From: Diadema setosum
Taxonomy: Eukaryota > Echinodermata > Echinoidea > Diadematoida > Diadematidae
DNA length: 64,000 nt
Direction of reading: 5' to 3'
Assembly: GCF_964275005.1 (NCBI RefSeq)
Contig: NC_092685.1
Span: forward strand, 14,578,571-14,642,570
Below the pieces are notes generated by a model. The model made no database searches. It was not told where the DNA came from and saw only the letters and a program-made list of their open reading frames with translations. This document shows, one piece after another, positions 15,101 through 29,200 of the stretch; positions within the stretch are counted from its first letter, which is position 1, and each line of letters opens with the position of its first letter. The translations under genes and the position numbers were made by a program.

Positions 15101-18100
15101 TAAAACCGCCAGGTATCCCACAGGTAAATTGCTGGCCCACCGCTGCTCTACAGCAGGTAGACCACAGGTACATTGCAATTACAGTTTAGCCCTAATTGGC
15201 TAAGTACAAGCTGGCATCAAACATAATTTTGTGAAGGTGGGGATGGGGGTGGGAAGGAAGGGGAGGGGGGGAGGAAGTGGGGGGCAGGGGACACCACTTA
15301 CCCAGCCTGTTGTTGTTCGCTGTCAGACTCTTCAAGACTGTGAATTTGCCCATGGATGGCGGGAGGGCGGCTAGTTTGTTGCTGGACAGGTCCAGTGTCC
15401 GCAGGTTCTTCGCCAGTCGTTGCAGCTCCTCTGGCAACTGGGGAATTTCAAAATGAATGCAATAATGACATCAAATCTATCAAAAAGCATGTCTTGATAG
15501 TGGCAAAAAGATGAAATAATGAACTGATAACAAGGAAAAGATTTAAATAAGGGTAAAGTTGTAATAACAAAACTGACTGTTGGAAATATCATTTTCCCAT
15601 GTTTAAAACGTGTTTCAATACCCATTCAAAACATGATTGCTAGAAACGCCTTTTGGATCGTGTTTCTTGAGTTGTTGCGTTTATCAACTCTGTTGTGAGT
15701 CGATTGAGAGGCCTTGCCACTGCAACGTTCTCTTGCGCAGTTTGACCCAAGGGGTGGAGATGTGTACATTGTAGCTGGCAGTGGTTGGGGCGGTGCAGGT
15801 CCAAGCTACAAATGCATTTCAAAATGACTTCACATTTATTAACTCTACAGAAATGCGTTTCTGGCTCAAACGCATATATGCGATTGTACTTTTCTTCTAG
15901 TATTTCAGAAATGCATTTCTACCCCTGAAAGTTCCTTGGGAAACCTGGCTTAGTTCTGTGCCAGAAGTGAGTTCATAAATGCACCCTTAGTCATGTTCAA
16001 AATAAATAATGATGGAAATGACACGTCAACAAAGGTAACAAGATGTATGGACGGCATTCACAACAATAGATGTACACACCTTTAAAAAGTTATTTTGTAC
16101 ATATAATATTGACAACAGAAAGAAATTATGTCTAATAATAAAAGCTGGTCTGTAATACTGAGACTGGTAATAAGGAAACGATGTCCTAATTCTAAAAATT
16201 CAATGCAAGCTGCTGAGTCATGCTACTTGTACATTAGAATAATCTGTCAAAAGTCACTACTGACAGTGGTAAACCCTGAAATCTGAACTTGTGTGTATAC
16301 TTTGTAAATAAACAAAGGAAGCATACATGAATTTGATTTTGAGTGTGTCTCTGAATTTCTTCCTCCTCATTTTCTTGTGGTTGATATCATCGCGATTTCA
16401 GTTGGCACCTCACAAACTTGAACTTAATTACACGTCCATGATGACATTAGCCTGACGATTGTGTTTTCTCAGTAATTATGCTGCTAAAACCTAATTTTCT
16501 CAATAGGCACATACATTTTCCAATGATTTTGCCCCAGATAAGCAGCAAGGATATCATATTATTGCACAACTGGCACGTCATCGGAAGTTTACCATTCACA
16601 CAATTCTTAAAAGGAATATCATATTCATTTTTTCTTGTGTGCAATGACTTCAAAATGCAATGCATGCAGTGCTTTTAACACATTCTCATGATAATCATTT
16701 CAAAGTCCTGTTAATATACCAGGTACAGTATTCATCGCATAATCGGGACAGGTTGGGAGTAGCAAACATGGTCCCTTTAAGCGGGGTGCCCGATTTCGCG
16801 TTGAGCACTCACCATACACTAACGGCATACGACATGTACATTATGTAGTGCACACACACACACATGCACACTGACGTACTGTACATGTACATGAATACAC
16901 AACCACGCTACCCCTCAGCGCGACCCTCTAGCTGTCCCTGCATTCTCGCAATGATGTAGAGTAATCGCAACCGGGTTCTTCTTCTGTCGCCTCTCTTCGA
17001 ACACAAAATTTATGTGGATTAAAAGCTAGCACTTTCTTAAACATTCGTAGAATTCTTGTACACGTAGGGCGTTCTGTATAAATACATATCCACAACCATG
17101 GGAAATGATTACCCAGAACTGATGTGGGAACGTCAATGAAAAGTCCTTCAATCATTCAATCATCACGGCTTGATTGTTTACTTGCCGCGATCACTGCACT
17201 GTACATGTGTTGTAGCGATCTGGCTCGCCATATATACACAGGTATGTACAGAAAAGCGAAGGCGGGCAGCGAGCTGAAATGTACGTGTACTGGATGGACG
17301 GAGGTCAAAACATACCAGTCCGAAGCTTGCTTTGTAAGTTTGATGTAAACGACAACTGATAGGGAATCTTTGAAATATTGTTGTGGTATTTTGGTAGATT
17401 TTTTGTGTAAAATATCAACAAAATCAAAGATCGCTTGAAGAAAAATTGTCCCGTTTATCAGAGGTCCCCGCCCGATTATCCAGTGAAAATAACGTGCATT
17501 GGAAATGTTTCTGGGAAGCGTATGTCATTTAAGCGAGGTTCCCGATTATCAGATGCCCGATTATGCGATGAATACTGTACAATAGTGACTCACATGAGGT
17601 CAACTTTTACTATCATACCACCTCAACTCTTCTTTGAACACTAAAACTCTTGCTCAACCAACTTCACTAAAACTCTTCCTCATCTATCAGACTTCATCAA
17701 TTCCATTCAAAATGGATTTCTTTGTGCAGTGGATTTTCCTTGGAAAGTCTTCTAAAGTAAAGTGAAAGAGGTACTTTTGAAATCTCTGTTTTTATTTTTA
17801 TTTTATTTGTTTTTGTTTTTTTGTGGGAACATTCAATGTTGAAGTCCTATTTCACGGTTTAAGTTGGAAACCAGAATTTTAAGGAAAATTGAGCTAAAGA
17901 AATAAAACATGATTAATATCAATTTGTGAAATATCAACCTAGAAATTTTGTGGAAAGATCGAAAAACAACTGCTGCAGGTACTGTACATCTTTTATTACT
18001 AAAGGCAATATGACCAGTTCTTTACAGTTTAAATTCATATATTTGTTTCTCCCTTTTTGCTGTTATATCAGACAGACTGCAGGTAAGAAGTAGTTTCAAG

Positions 18101-21100
18101 ACTGATTTGACTCAGCTACATAAATGCGTTTTGACCCGGGGCCTGTTTCATAAAACTTGTCATCAGCGACAACCGCCACATTTCTATGACAAATTTGCTC
18201 TCAGCCAATCAGATGCAAGGATTTCAGTAGCTTGTCACATCTATGACAACTTGTCACTGATGACAAGTTTTATGAAATGGCCCCCAGGAGATGAAATCTA
18301 GATATAAAGTGATATATATGCAGTATTCACAGGAATCAGCATCATCCTATTACTCCGCAGAAAACAATGACATACATCTTTTTCTGTAGAGTCCTTGCTG
18401 ATTTTGTTTATGGTGTTAGTGCTGTTTTCTGGGAGACTTGAGCTTTTTCTCAGTGAGTGGCAGAAATAATCTATTAACTCATTGAAGTCTTCCCCCCCCC
18501 CAAAAAAAAGAAACAAAAACAAAAACAAATAAAAACAAACAAACAAACAAGGCGGCGGCGAAAAATGTACAAGCAAAGACAACATTAATTCATGTGAGTA
18601 TCCTAAATAGTAAACTACAATGCAATGAAATTGTCAAACAAGTCAAAGAAATTATATGGCATAGAAAAAAAAAAATGGCGCAGTTTGTAAGAATCAACCA
18701 CGGATTGATGATTAAATATCGAATTTGTGTGGCAGCTAAAGAGGATGCATTTAATAACTAAATGATGATAACGAATTCATCGCAAACCAAACCACGACAC
18801 AAACACACAGCATTCATTGACCACAACAAAGGACAAGCTATCCGTTGCACAAAACAAAAACAAGACAGTGACGGCCAGGCCCCGTCTGCGCTAAATCATT
18901 CAAGAAACCTCAATTTATGGATTTTGATCGCTGTTAATTTTTGGAGGGGGCTTTGGAGGCAGGCATGGGCAGATCAGTCCCAATTTCATTAGCCAACGCT
19001 ATGCAACCGCAAAGCCCTCTGGAAGCGTAATGCAGGCTAGCACACGGGGCTTCTAGCAGAGTCTGCCGGGAAATCCCGGCAAATTTCCTGGCGCAGTGTT
19101 TACCGAATCAAGACGGCTCACAAACCCCACCACAGGACTGCAACTGAATACTGAGGCTGAATGCTGCCCTCAAGAGAACATGACACCACCCATCCTGTCC
19201 CACGAAAACCAAAGTGCTTGGCACATAAAATCAGAGAAGGAATCAGAGCTTTTGCAGACTGAGCCATTAAAAAACGGTCACTTACCGTGCCAAAGGAACT
19301 TTATGGCTTTTGCCACATTTTGCTTGTTAAGTACACAGAGGAAACAACAAGAGGAAGTTTGAGCAATTTAGAAAATATCAATGAAACCAAAAGACACGCA
19401 AATCTTTACTATTGTACCTCAACATATAAACCTCCATACACAAAATGTGTATTTTGTACGATACACACACAAACTTGGCAAAGTGGATATTCTGTGACCA
19501 TTTTTTTTTTTTGTCTGTTGTGAATGTGACATCACAGTTTTACTCCATCACTAATCAACAAAAAATTGATTTCTGTGTCATCTTGCTGTAGATCCACCCA
19601 TCTACATCCACAAACCTCGCTATTTAAAGAACAATGAGCTTTCTCTATAAACAGAGGGAGACATTTTAAGATAAAACCTGTTACAGCACACCTTCTCCCC
19701 TCTGCATGCATAATCTCTTTTCTTCATTTGATATGCTTTTCGTTTATTGTTGATATCTGATTTCCTGTACAAACTGGGTAGAGGTCATTTCTGAACTTAA
19801 TAGAAGTATGCAATGCAAATGCATGTTGACTTGTGTTGATTCATGATACCCTCAATATCTCAACATCATACCCTCACATGTGGCAAAATGAATATCTGAA
19901 TATGTGCTGCATGTTTTATAATAATTTTCCTACTATATTTCTTCAGACTACTTGGATACAACCACAAAAAAATAAACCTTCCAAACTAAGATTTTGTCAG
20001 TGATATCATCTGCCTATCACTGCTTAAATAATAAAGCAATAAAAAAAAATACAACAAAACAAAAATAAAATCAAAAACAAACTGGAATGCAGCTTCTACT
20101 TTTTCAGGGTCCAAGCAAACACTTTACTTAATTATTTGTGGTCTTCCTAAGACTTTGCATGAAAAATGTAAGAAAACTATTGCTAAAAATTTTTGTTCAC
20201 AAAAAGAGAGAGAAAATTTCATATCTGATGCAGATATGTAACACGATCATATACAAACATTTCACATCCTCCCTAGAAGCCACTGTCACTTTGTAAAAAG
20301 AATGCGCCCTTTTAACTTTACTTTGCTTAAGGCCCAATACCACTGGCATTTAGGAGGATTTGCATATGAATTGTGCACAAAATTGGTTTATATTTGTTAA
20401 TATCTGCAACCAAAATTGTGTGCAGCTCAAAAATCCTGGCAACGGAAAAATGCGCCTCTGTGGATAATTGCGGACGTGTGCGGATGTCGGTCGATTCATA
20501 CAAGCATGTTTCACGAATATTGCGGATGTTTAGCAAATAGAAACCATCTTTGTGCACAATTCATATGCAAATCTTCCTAAATGCCAGTAAGACCAGGCCT
20601 TTACTTTCTTTACTAGATGGTGGACATGTCTTATGTAACTTGAAATGAAAAAGTTGTGGTAACTAATTTTGTGAGTAACATCAAAAGGGAATTCAGTGAT
20701 TTTCCATCTTACTAGGATATGAAAAACATAGAAGATGAAAGCAAAGATAAACTAACATTGTAATACAAAGGTGGTCCCCCCTCCCCCCCAAAAAAGAAAG
20801 AATAAATGAACAAAGACAGATCGATAAAAATACTAAAGGTGCAGTCAATATCAATATCTATCTGCATCTATGCATACTTTAAAGGTATTTGGAGAGGGAA
20901 AAAACCAACAACTTTCAAACAAATGGTGGTCCAAACACAAGTGATGGATCAATCAGAATTCAAAATCCTAGAATGGGTGAAAAAGACATCCACGACAGTA
21001 TTAATGCAGGCTAATGAATGGTGTGAGTGCAACACAATTCCATAATGCATGATGTACCAAAATATTTCCTTTGTTTTGCTCAGTCCACCACAGTCACTGT

Positions 21101-24100
21101 GTATACCTTTTCCAATAGTTCCCCTCATTTCAATTCTATGGATCAGTCTGTATTCAGATAGGTACATTGTATCAGAAAACAAAGCAAAGAATGTTCTTAT
21201 CATTTTGTAAACGTTCTTAGCAGTGATAGCAATCTGGTGGCAAAAATATTTGAAATTAAAAAAACACCAACAATTTAATAAAGTGCAATGATATGCATGT
21301 TTTAACAATGGAATTAGTGCACCAATTACAAAACACACAGATGTATACATTCTTGCACTTCTGGCATAACAATTTGGCACAACTCTGTATGTGGTAGACT
21401 CGAAGATGCATTGTTGCTGTTGTTGTTTTAAAGAAAGAAGAGAAAGAGAGAAAAAATTGGGGCCCTATACATGGATGCATTGTCTTTTAGCTGTACTCTT
21501 GATGGAACCCTGGAGGCATAGACACATTATCTGATTACCTACATGAATGCCGAATTGGGGGGAAAAAAATTAAGAGACAGAGAGTACATGTACCTTGACT
21601 GAAATACAATAACATACAAAAGTACTTCTGAGGAAAAAAAAAAGAAAAAGAAAAAGATGTCCCAAATCAGCTCACAAGCTATGGGGACAAATTCCACAGA
21701 CATTTCACTCTGTGGGAAAACAAATCACTTTATTTTATCTACACAATGATTCAGATAACATAATAGTCACATATTGCTCTCTCAAGATAAATAGTTGATA
21801 AGCAGAAGTTTCAGAACTTGAATGCCATATGCAGATTCACTGTGTGTGAATCATGGCTGCACTCGGCTTAACAGTGCTGGAGCGTAATGTCAGTGAACTT
21901 GTTTGACCAGTCGGACTAATGAATGAACTCATTTCACCCCTCAGGGGGGCAGGGGCGGACTGCAACATTACAGGGGGACCAGAGCTCCGGCTTGGCGGAT
22001 GGGCAACCCCTCTGAGACATTCCTACCAGTATTACCCTCACTTATTGGATTCCGAGACTGACCATATGTCGGCACTGGAAGAATGCATGCAAACTGCATA
22101 TTACGCATGCTAAAGCATTTGGTCCACACGTGTGAAATTTGGAGATACCTTGAGCAAAAGGAGACTTGGGACTTAACTCTATGACTACCACAGACAGCCA
22201 TACTGTATCAAGTGTCAATGAGATTCCGGTCAAAGCGGTGCTGAGAGGTTTAACAGCAGCCGGGATTCAGCGTCAACAATCTCCAGATAATGTTCTATAC
22301 AGAGTGTTGGCAATGAGGTCACACCAAGGATTGACCTATTTGTAGCTATGGCTCAATCATTAACACGTTCAGTCTCTATAACTTGCTGGCTGGCCAGTGA
22401 AATAAAAGAGGCATCACTCATCATCCCCCCCCCCCCCAACCAATCTAGGTTTGTTTTTTTTTTCTTAACATGGCCACAGAAAAGATAACACGGTTCCCAT
22501 AATGTGTGTGAGTACATGTGTTTATCAAGATAGCCTACACCAATACCAGAATATATGACACCTCTCTAAAATTATCTGATGGATCATTATCTTGTTCCCA
22601 CTTTGGGGTTGTTTGCGGTTTTCAAATCTATGACAATGTGCCGATATAAAGTTTCAATAGCATGTGTGAAATTCGTTGCTAGGTCAATAAGAGGTTACTA
22701 ATTTGGGATTAATATTTTCGATGACCTGAAGTTCCCTTCTATGATACATGTAGAATGAAACATGGCTGAATTCATGCACAGATTTTGTGACAGTAACATT
22801 GAGGTACATTTTACCTCCTAAATTAAAAAAAAGGCAAAAGCTACAAGGACCAAAAGAAAAGGAAAGGAATTGATATCCAAAATAGATCATTAGACACCTT
22901 CAAGATAGTCCAAACACAGATTTGAGAAGTAAAATCGCAACTATTTGCAAGTTTGAGCATGTGAAGAAAGTCCAGGATGTCAACATACTGGATTAAAATA
23001 AAGAGAGTTTGAATACTACTCTCGACATCACAGTACAATCTCACACATTTTTAGGAAGGGAAACAAAAAGCACCATAAAAGTACAGACACTGTATAACAT
23101 GAGACAGGCAGGGACATAAAAAAGAAATATTCTTAAGTTATAGCATATAACTTACTAAATATGACAGAAAAAAAAGTATCTCAGTAATCTAAATGGCCTT
23201 ATACCTTATACTGTCAAAGTAACACAGGTGATTATAAATCAATCATTTCTACATCAGAAAATTCTATTTCACCATGAAATATTTAGACTGTTTTGTCCTT
23301 GTCATGACAGTTACATGTAGAGCAAGTAAAGATTGTCCTATCGCTTTCACTCTTATGTGTGGCTCTTAGCAATATTTTGGTAGAGAAACACTGATTAATG
23401 GACTGAAGTGCAAGGGCATCAGGAGAACAGGGAAGATGCCAAAGAGGAAGGGAAGAAGGAAGAAAAGGATGATAAGGAAGAGAACAGATACAGAAAAGAA
23501 AAGACAATGAAGAAGATCAGCAGGGGGAGGAGGAAAGAAAGAGGTGAGCCTGGAAAGATCAAGATGAAACAGATGAGGAAGGAACAAGATGGAGGAGGAT
23601 GCAGAGGAGGAGGAAGAAGTGGAAGAAATGGAGAAGGAGGGGAGGAAGAAGAAGAGATGGAGGAGGCAGAGGAGGATGAGAAAACAGGAAAAGCAGGCTG
23701 TGGCAGAATTTGAGGTCAACTCAATTACTTAGTGATATCTGGGCACAAGAGGGCGCTCTTCTACTTGGATAGGTAAGCAGCTGTGCCAAGCCTCCAAACT
23801 GTGACGAAATTGCAACTGACTGACTATTTGGCCTACATCGAGGTAAATATGCACCAAATTAATCAGCGTTTTATTAGTGGCCATGATAAAAGATCATGGG
23901 CATACATACTCGGGCAGGATTCAAACCTATGATCTGATGATCACGGGACAGGCATCATATCCACTGGACCATTGAACTTCCGACTGAGAGCCAGTGCTGA
24001 ACAGGAGATTAGGGGCATAGTTTTTGTTGATTGAGCTACTTCTGCATTTTTCCAACAATGATCATGAAATTTGGTGCAAACATTGGCCTTGGGTGAAGAT

Positions 24101-26227
24101 GTGCAAGTCACATTCTCTAATGCATTGCCATGGTAACAGCATATTATGGCAATTGATCAGAAATATATTAGGGATCGAGAAAATTCCTCACTTTTTAAAG
24201 ACACATTACTGTCGGGTGATGAAGTATACAACATATCTTTCGAATGTGTTGAAAACTATTAAACTATTGACATATTAATATTATGGTAATAGTATGTAAA
24301 CAGCATAATATTATATCATTAGCAACAAATCAGGAAAATATTGCAGATCAAAGAATTCCCTCATTTTTCCCTCATGAAAATTAATCAGGGCAAAATACTT
24401 GGATCAAACTACATTCTCATTTTTTTGAGCAATGCTCACTCAATTTGGCACATATATACTGTTATTTGGATCAAGGGGAGAAGGACACACGTTTCAAATG
24501 TGTAGGAAACTGCATTGCCATAGTAATGGCATTTATTCTCTCTTGCACTTCCATTTTGTCCTGGTTCGAACAAAAGCTGGGCAGCCTCTAGAAGCTTCAT
24601 ATTTAGATCAGCACACAGGTGCGACATTGGTACTGAAGCTTGCATGCTTATCACTAAGTCCGTATCATGCATGTATGCACATGATACAAGTACAGCATGC
24701 GTAACATCAATGCAGACATCTTGAAATCACCTGGCACATATACGATGGCCGCACATTAATTGGTTAAAGACGACTCATCGGCTTTTGCACCAAACAACGA
24801 TTCGAGATTGGAATAATCTGAGTTATACTGTATTTTGTTACAAACTGATTTTATCTCCAGACTGGTTCCACAATTACTTAAATCACAATATTAATTCATT
24901 TTCACGACAAATGGACTTATCAGTTCTTGTGAACCCACTCTTCATGTATAGTTGTGGCAATTTCTGTCTTTTCAATACGTTTGAGAATCATACGGAATAA
25001 TAATCAAAGTTAAAATCAACCAAGGCATTTTTACCATGAAGTCTTTTGGAAGGGACTTATTTAAGTAATTGATCTTGTGGGTTGCTTGCTTAAAAAAGCA
25101 TTCAGTGCTTCCTTTGGAGCCTTTAAAAAAATCTATCATACAAATAAAAACTTTAAACTCTGGAGCACATTTAAAGGTAGGGAATTGTTGAAGAGAGTAT
25201 CATTTTAGAAACTCCCATAAAGTATTGAAAGTGGAAGGTAACATTTAGTACATTTTTATTGACCGTTAGATTTTGAATTGAATTCTTTTCGGGGCTCACC
25301 GTAAATTCCAGTACATTACTAGGCTACCTTTGCAGACCCATGTGCTGCATGTGTGTCCATCATGTATATTTTGTGAATAAAGTTCATAAAAACTTACAAA
25401 CATTTATGCATTCTTGCCTCACACTCTATATGTTATTACATCAGCTCATATACTTTTAGATTTGTGTTTATAGATAAAAAATACAGAAGACTGCAACAAA
25501 AAGGCTTAAGTGTGGCTGACACACAGAACTACTGAGTAGTTGAGTTTTGTGCATTATTCAAATTGTAGATAACTGTTGACTTCCAAATTTCTAAGCAGTG
25601 GCCTATACAAGTCCCCTGAGGTTCATATTTAAAGGCATAATTTACCATTTGCAGATGAAACAAAAACCCAGCATTAGTGCTTAAAAATAGTTCTGAAATG
25701 TGAGTTAGGGATAGAAACAACCACTGTAAAAATTTGAGTCCGTATAATCGATGTTAAGTATTGTTAAATTCACAAAATGTGAACAATAGTTATAATAAGA
25801 ATGCTTTCAGAATAAACCGTATACAGTTACGGTTTATTGAGAAAAATATTGATATCTCCCTATATTTTAGGCTTTATTGCGAAAATGTTATATGGTAGGA
25901 TGTTTTGTGATACAACAGACCTACACATATGCATCAAATGTTATATCTTGAACATTTTTAAAATCACTGTTCCCAAAGGTAAACTGGACCTTTAATGTTT
26001 TGCTGCATTTTGGGAGCTCTGTAAAAGGTATCCCCTACCTTTAATGTCATCCTTCATGATAAATCAACAAAGGGAAAGTCCTCCAAACATGTGAATACAA
26101 AGAAAAAAAATAGTAAAGCACTTGATATCATCCCTGCCTTGAAAAATAAAATTTCAACTTCAGAAGACCTCCCCATAAAGGGTACATTGTAAGTCCCACC
26201 AGACATGTGGGTTTCAGTGAATACAGA

Positions 26228-26258
<31 letters not shown>

Positions 26259-29200
26259 CTTCTTCCCTTCTTCTTCTTCTTCTTCTCCTTCTTCTTCTTC
26301 TTCTTCTTCTTCTTCTTCTTCTTCTTCTTCTTCTTCTTCTTCTTCTTCTTCTTCTTCTTCTTCTTCTTCTTCTTCTTCTTCTTCCTCCTCCTCCTCCTCC
26401 TCCTCCTCTGAGGTTAATCGGCGTCCAATCCTGACAATTCTTGCAGATATCAGCTGGGTGTGTGTGTGTGTGTGTGTGTGTGACCATTTCAACAGGATTT
26501 CTTCTGAGAGAAGTGAAGTGGGTTCTTTTACTTGTATCTGTGCGTATACAGGGTCTCTCCTTAACAAGTGAACAATGACTTTAACCCATCGAGGATGGGC
26601 TGATTTTGCTACAACATGCATTTCCAATAGACCCCTGCCCAAGTATACTCGGGATTCATCCTCAATGAGTTAAGTCTCCCCTGAAAGTCTTGGAAACAAG
26701 GAAAAAGTGGAGGGTGCTACAGCCAGGCTGGGATTCAAACCTCAAATGTACATTGAAGCCTGCGATCCTATCCATGTGGTCATAACCTGATATTTGGGAC
26801 TAGGCTAGAATGGGAGGATGTTCCAATTACAATGGCCCAAATTCACGAAAGTGGTACAATCTTTGTCCATGGTTAAAGACCGTAGTTTTGTATGGGGCGC
26901 CAAGTGTCGCATGGCCTATTTCGTTACAATCAGTCATTTCATTAATGAAATGAGAACATTTCGTCAACGAAATGACTGAAGTAGGGTATGCGGCACTTGG
27001 CGCCCCACACAAAATTAACTATGGTTTACACCATGGACAAAGATTGTACCACCTTTGTGAATTCGGGTCCTAAGTTTTCCCATTTTCCTTGAATGCCACA
27101 TCACAAGTCTTATATGTATAATTTCTTTGTTTACTTTTTTTGTAAACAATTCTTACATTCAAAGTAAAATTCAGCATTCAAAATTTTTACCTTGTTCAAA
27201 GAAACAAGCTTGCCTACGAGGTACTGCTTTTTTGAACAAGGTGAATTCAGCTGTCCTGATTTTTCATTACTGTAATTAACAGTAAAATTCAAATAAATCT
27301 CAAGGTATGACAACAACACTCCACCAAACTGAATACTTATGTATGTCACTGTCAAGAAAATTTGAATGCGGCACAAAATAATGATCAGCCTGAACATCTA
27401 AAGTGTAAAAAGGTCAAATCGTTTGCTGATGATGCCAATCTGTATTTGATCATCAAGACTCCGCCTGATACAGGTATCTTCTTCAGCAGGATTTGGAATA
27501 ATTTAGCCAGAGGTGAGGCCACTCTGTAATGGAGCTGAATGGCAAGAACTGCCAGGTGATTGCAGTCACTAGAACGTGGAACAGATTCCAAACATCACTG
27601 CCATCTGAGCGGGAAACCTTCGGAATTTGTACCACCAGGTATAAAAGTACATTGGCATAACTGTCACTGGACCTCAAATGAAAGAAGCACATTTGTCTTC
27701 TCATATCTGTTAGAGGGCCAACACAATTGCCTTTATGAGAGAAAAAAAAAATCCATGCATCCGATCTACCAATGCCCTGCTTACGACAATTGCTTACCAG
27801 TCCTTAGCTGCTCCCACTCCTTGAATGGCTGCACTGTCTTGGACCTTTACACTGATACTGCTCAGAATATCCTAAATTGCTATAACAACTGTAATGTTCC
27901 CAACATGCCTGCACAACTTGGATGGGTATCACTTCAGTCCAGAAGAGAATAGCAACATGTCATCCTCTCCAACAAGATACAAAATCAACTTGTTGATTTT
28001 GACCTGATGCCGTACATCTGGCCATCAGTTGCAAATAGAGCAGCTTAATTGATGAGAGATAACCCTAGACTCCACTCTTCAAGTTCCATTCTCCTGAACT
28101 CATTGAAATATGTATTTTTTCCTTTCCGTTCACTGCCTGAAAGTGGAATAATGTTCCACTCTCTACCATCTTGGTGCTGTCTGTAGAGTTCCTCAGTTGC
28201 CATTTGAAGGAAGGTTTGACATTTATAAATCAACCTGATCTGGCACTATTGTAAATTAACCCAAAGCACTTATCAATAGTAATACCCATGGTACTCAAAC
28301 TTGCACAATTCTCCCCCATGGAATGTACACAGCCAAGTTACATCTGCAATAAACTCAACGATTTAAGGAGGCTAATCATCCTACATATAAAAGAAAAAGA
28401 TACTGTAGCCCCATAATTATTTCTTTCATCATCATGGTTAATGTCACTTAAATACCACTACCAAAAAAAGATTTTAAGTAAAAAAGTCAAGATATACCTT
28501 GTAAATGTGCAACAAGACACTGACAAGAAACCAGTGACATTCAGTGTTTCTCCAACATTTATAGCAGGCTTGCTAAGGGCGAAAAAAGGGGTGATTGCTG
28601 CATTTTATAGTACAAATGTCCTATTTGGCACACGTGTTCCTCTGTACAACTGAAATTTTTTCATCTAAAGAGACAATCTGTACGTATGCAAATAAGCCTT
28701 AATTTGCATAATTTATGCAAAATTACATATAAAAATCATTTCAAAATATATGTGCATCCAGCGGAAATACCTAATTTGGTAGAAGTATTCTATAGAGTAT
28801 GTGGAAACAATTCCTGCAAAAATTGATTTTATACCTATGTAAATAAACATAAAATTTGCATAATTATGCAATTTATTGTGCAAAAATCTGCATTTTTGAA
28901 AGAATTTCTCAACTATTAAGCACTGGATCTTGTTATACAAAGTTTGAACCTGGGATGGATGTTCCTTGGGTCAAAAGTAAATGATTCATCTGAAGAGACG
29001 AACTGTCTCTATGCAAACAACCTGTTATTTGCATAATATGCATATCAATACCTACACATCTATAGATAATCAGAACAAACAAAAAGCCTTAATGAAGCTT
29101 TAATGAAACTCCCCTTAAATCTCATCCTAGATAGATATAACCCGTTAGAAACACTTTATGAAACAAAATGAGAAAAGAATTTGAATAATTGAACCATCAT

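Larger units (their letters stand above)
3161..15301 (-). other. LRRC57: LRRC57 intron 2 (12.1 kb)
   Basis: AT-rich intron. It holds a (CA)n tract (4164-4182), an inverted copy of the AGGTCA repeat (about 5630-6449), a LINE remnant (about 6800-8285), repeat fragments with ATTACCTC ends (8410-8660, 12896-13200), a duplicated MITE half (10399-10954), a palindrome (12050-12081) and a palindromic MITE (14202-14594). Other stretches, e.g. 3305-5600 and 8900-10390, show nothing I can name. Confidence 0.8.

Noticed and set aside
23366..23719. 101- and 117-residue ORFs on opposite strands (Lys/Glu-rich and Ser/Phe/Leu-rich)
   Set aside because: They are produced by the polypurine tract; no domain, splice context or homology.
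23880..23985. Possible tRNA gene (A- and B-box-like motifs)
   Set aside because: The acceptor, D and anticodon arms do not pair and there is no pol III terminator at the right place; a SINE head fits better.
26128..26642. Long ORFs of poly-Arg, poly-Glu, poly-Phe or poly-Leu
   Set aside because: They are the six-frame translation of the TTC/TCC triplet tract, with no conserved sequence outside it.
28713..28940. 75-residue ORF with a similar ORF at 31430-31741
   Set aside because: The similarity comes from the inverted repeat arms; the sequence is AT-rich and has no domain.
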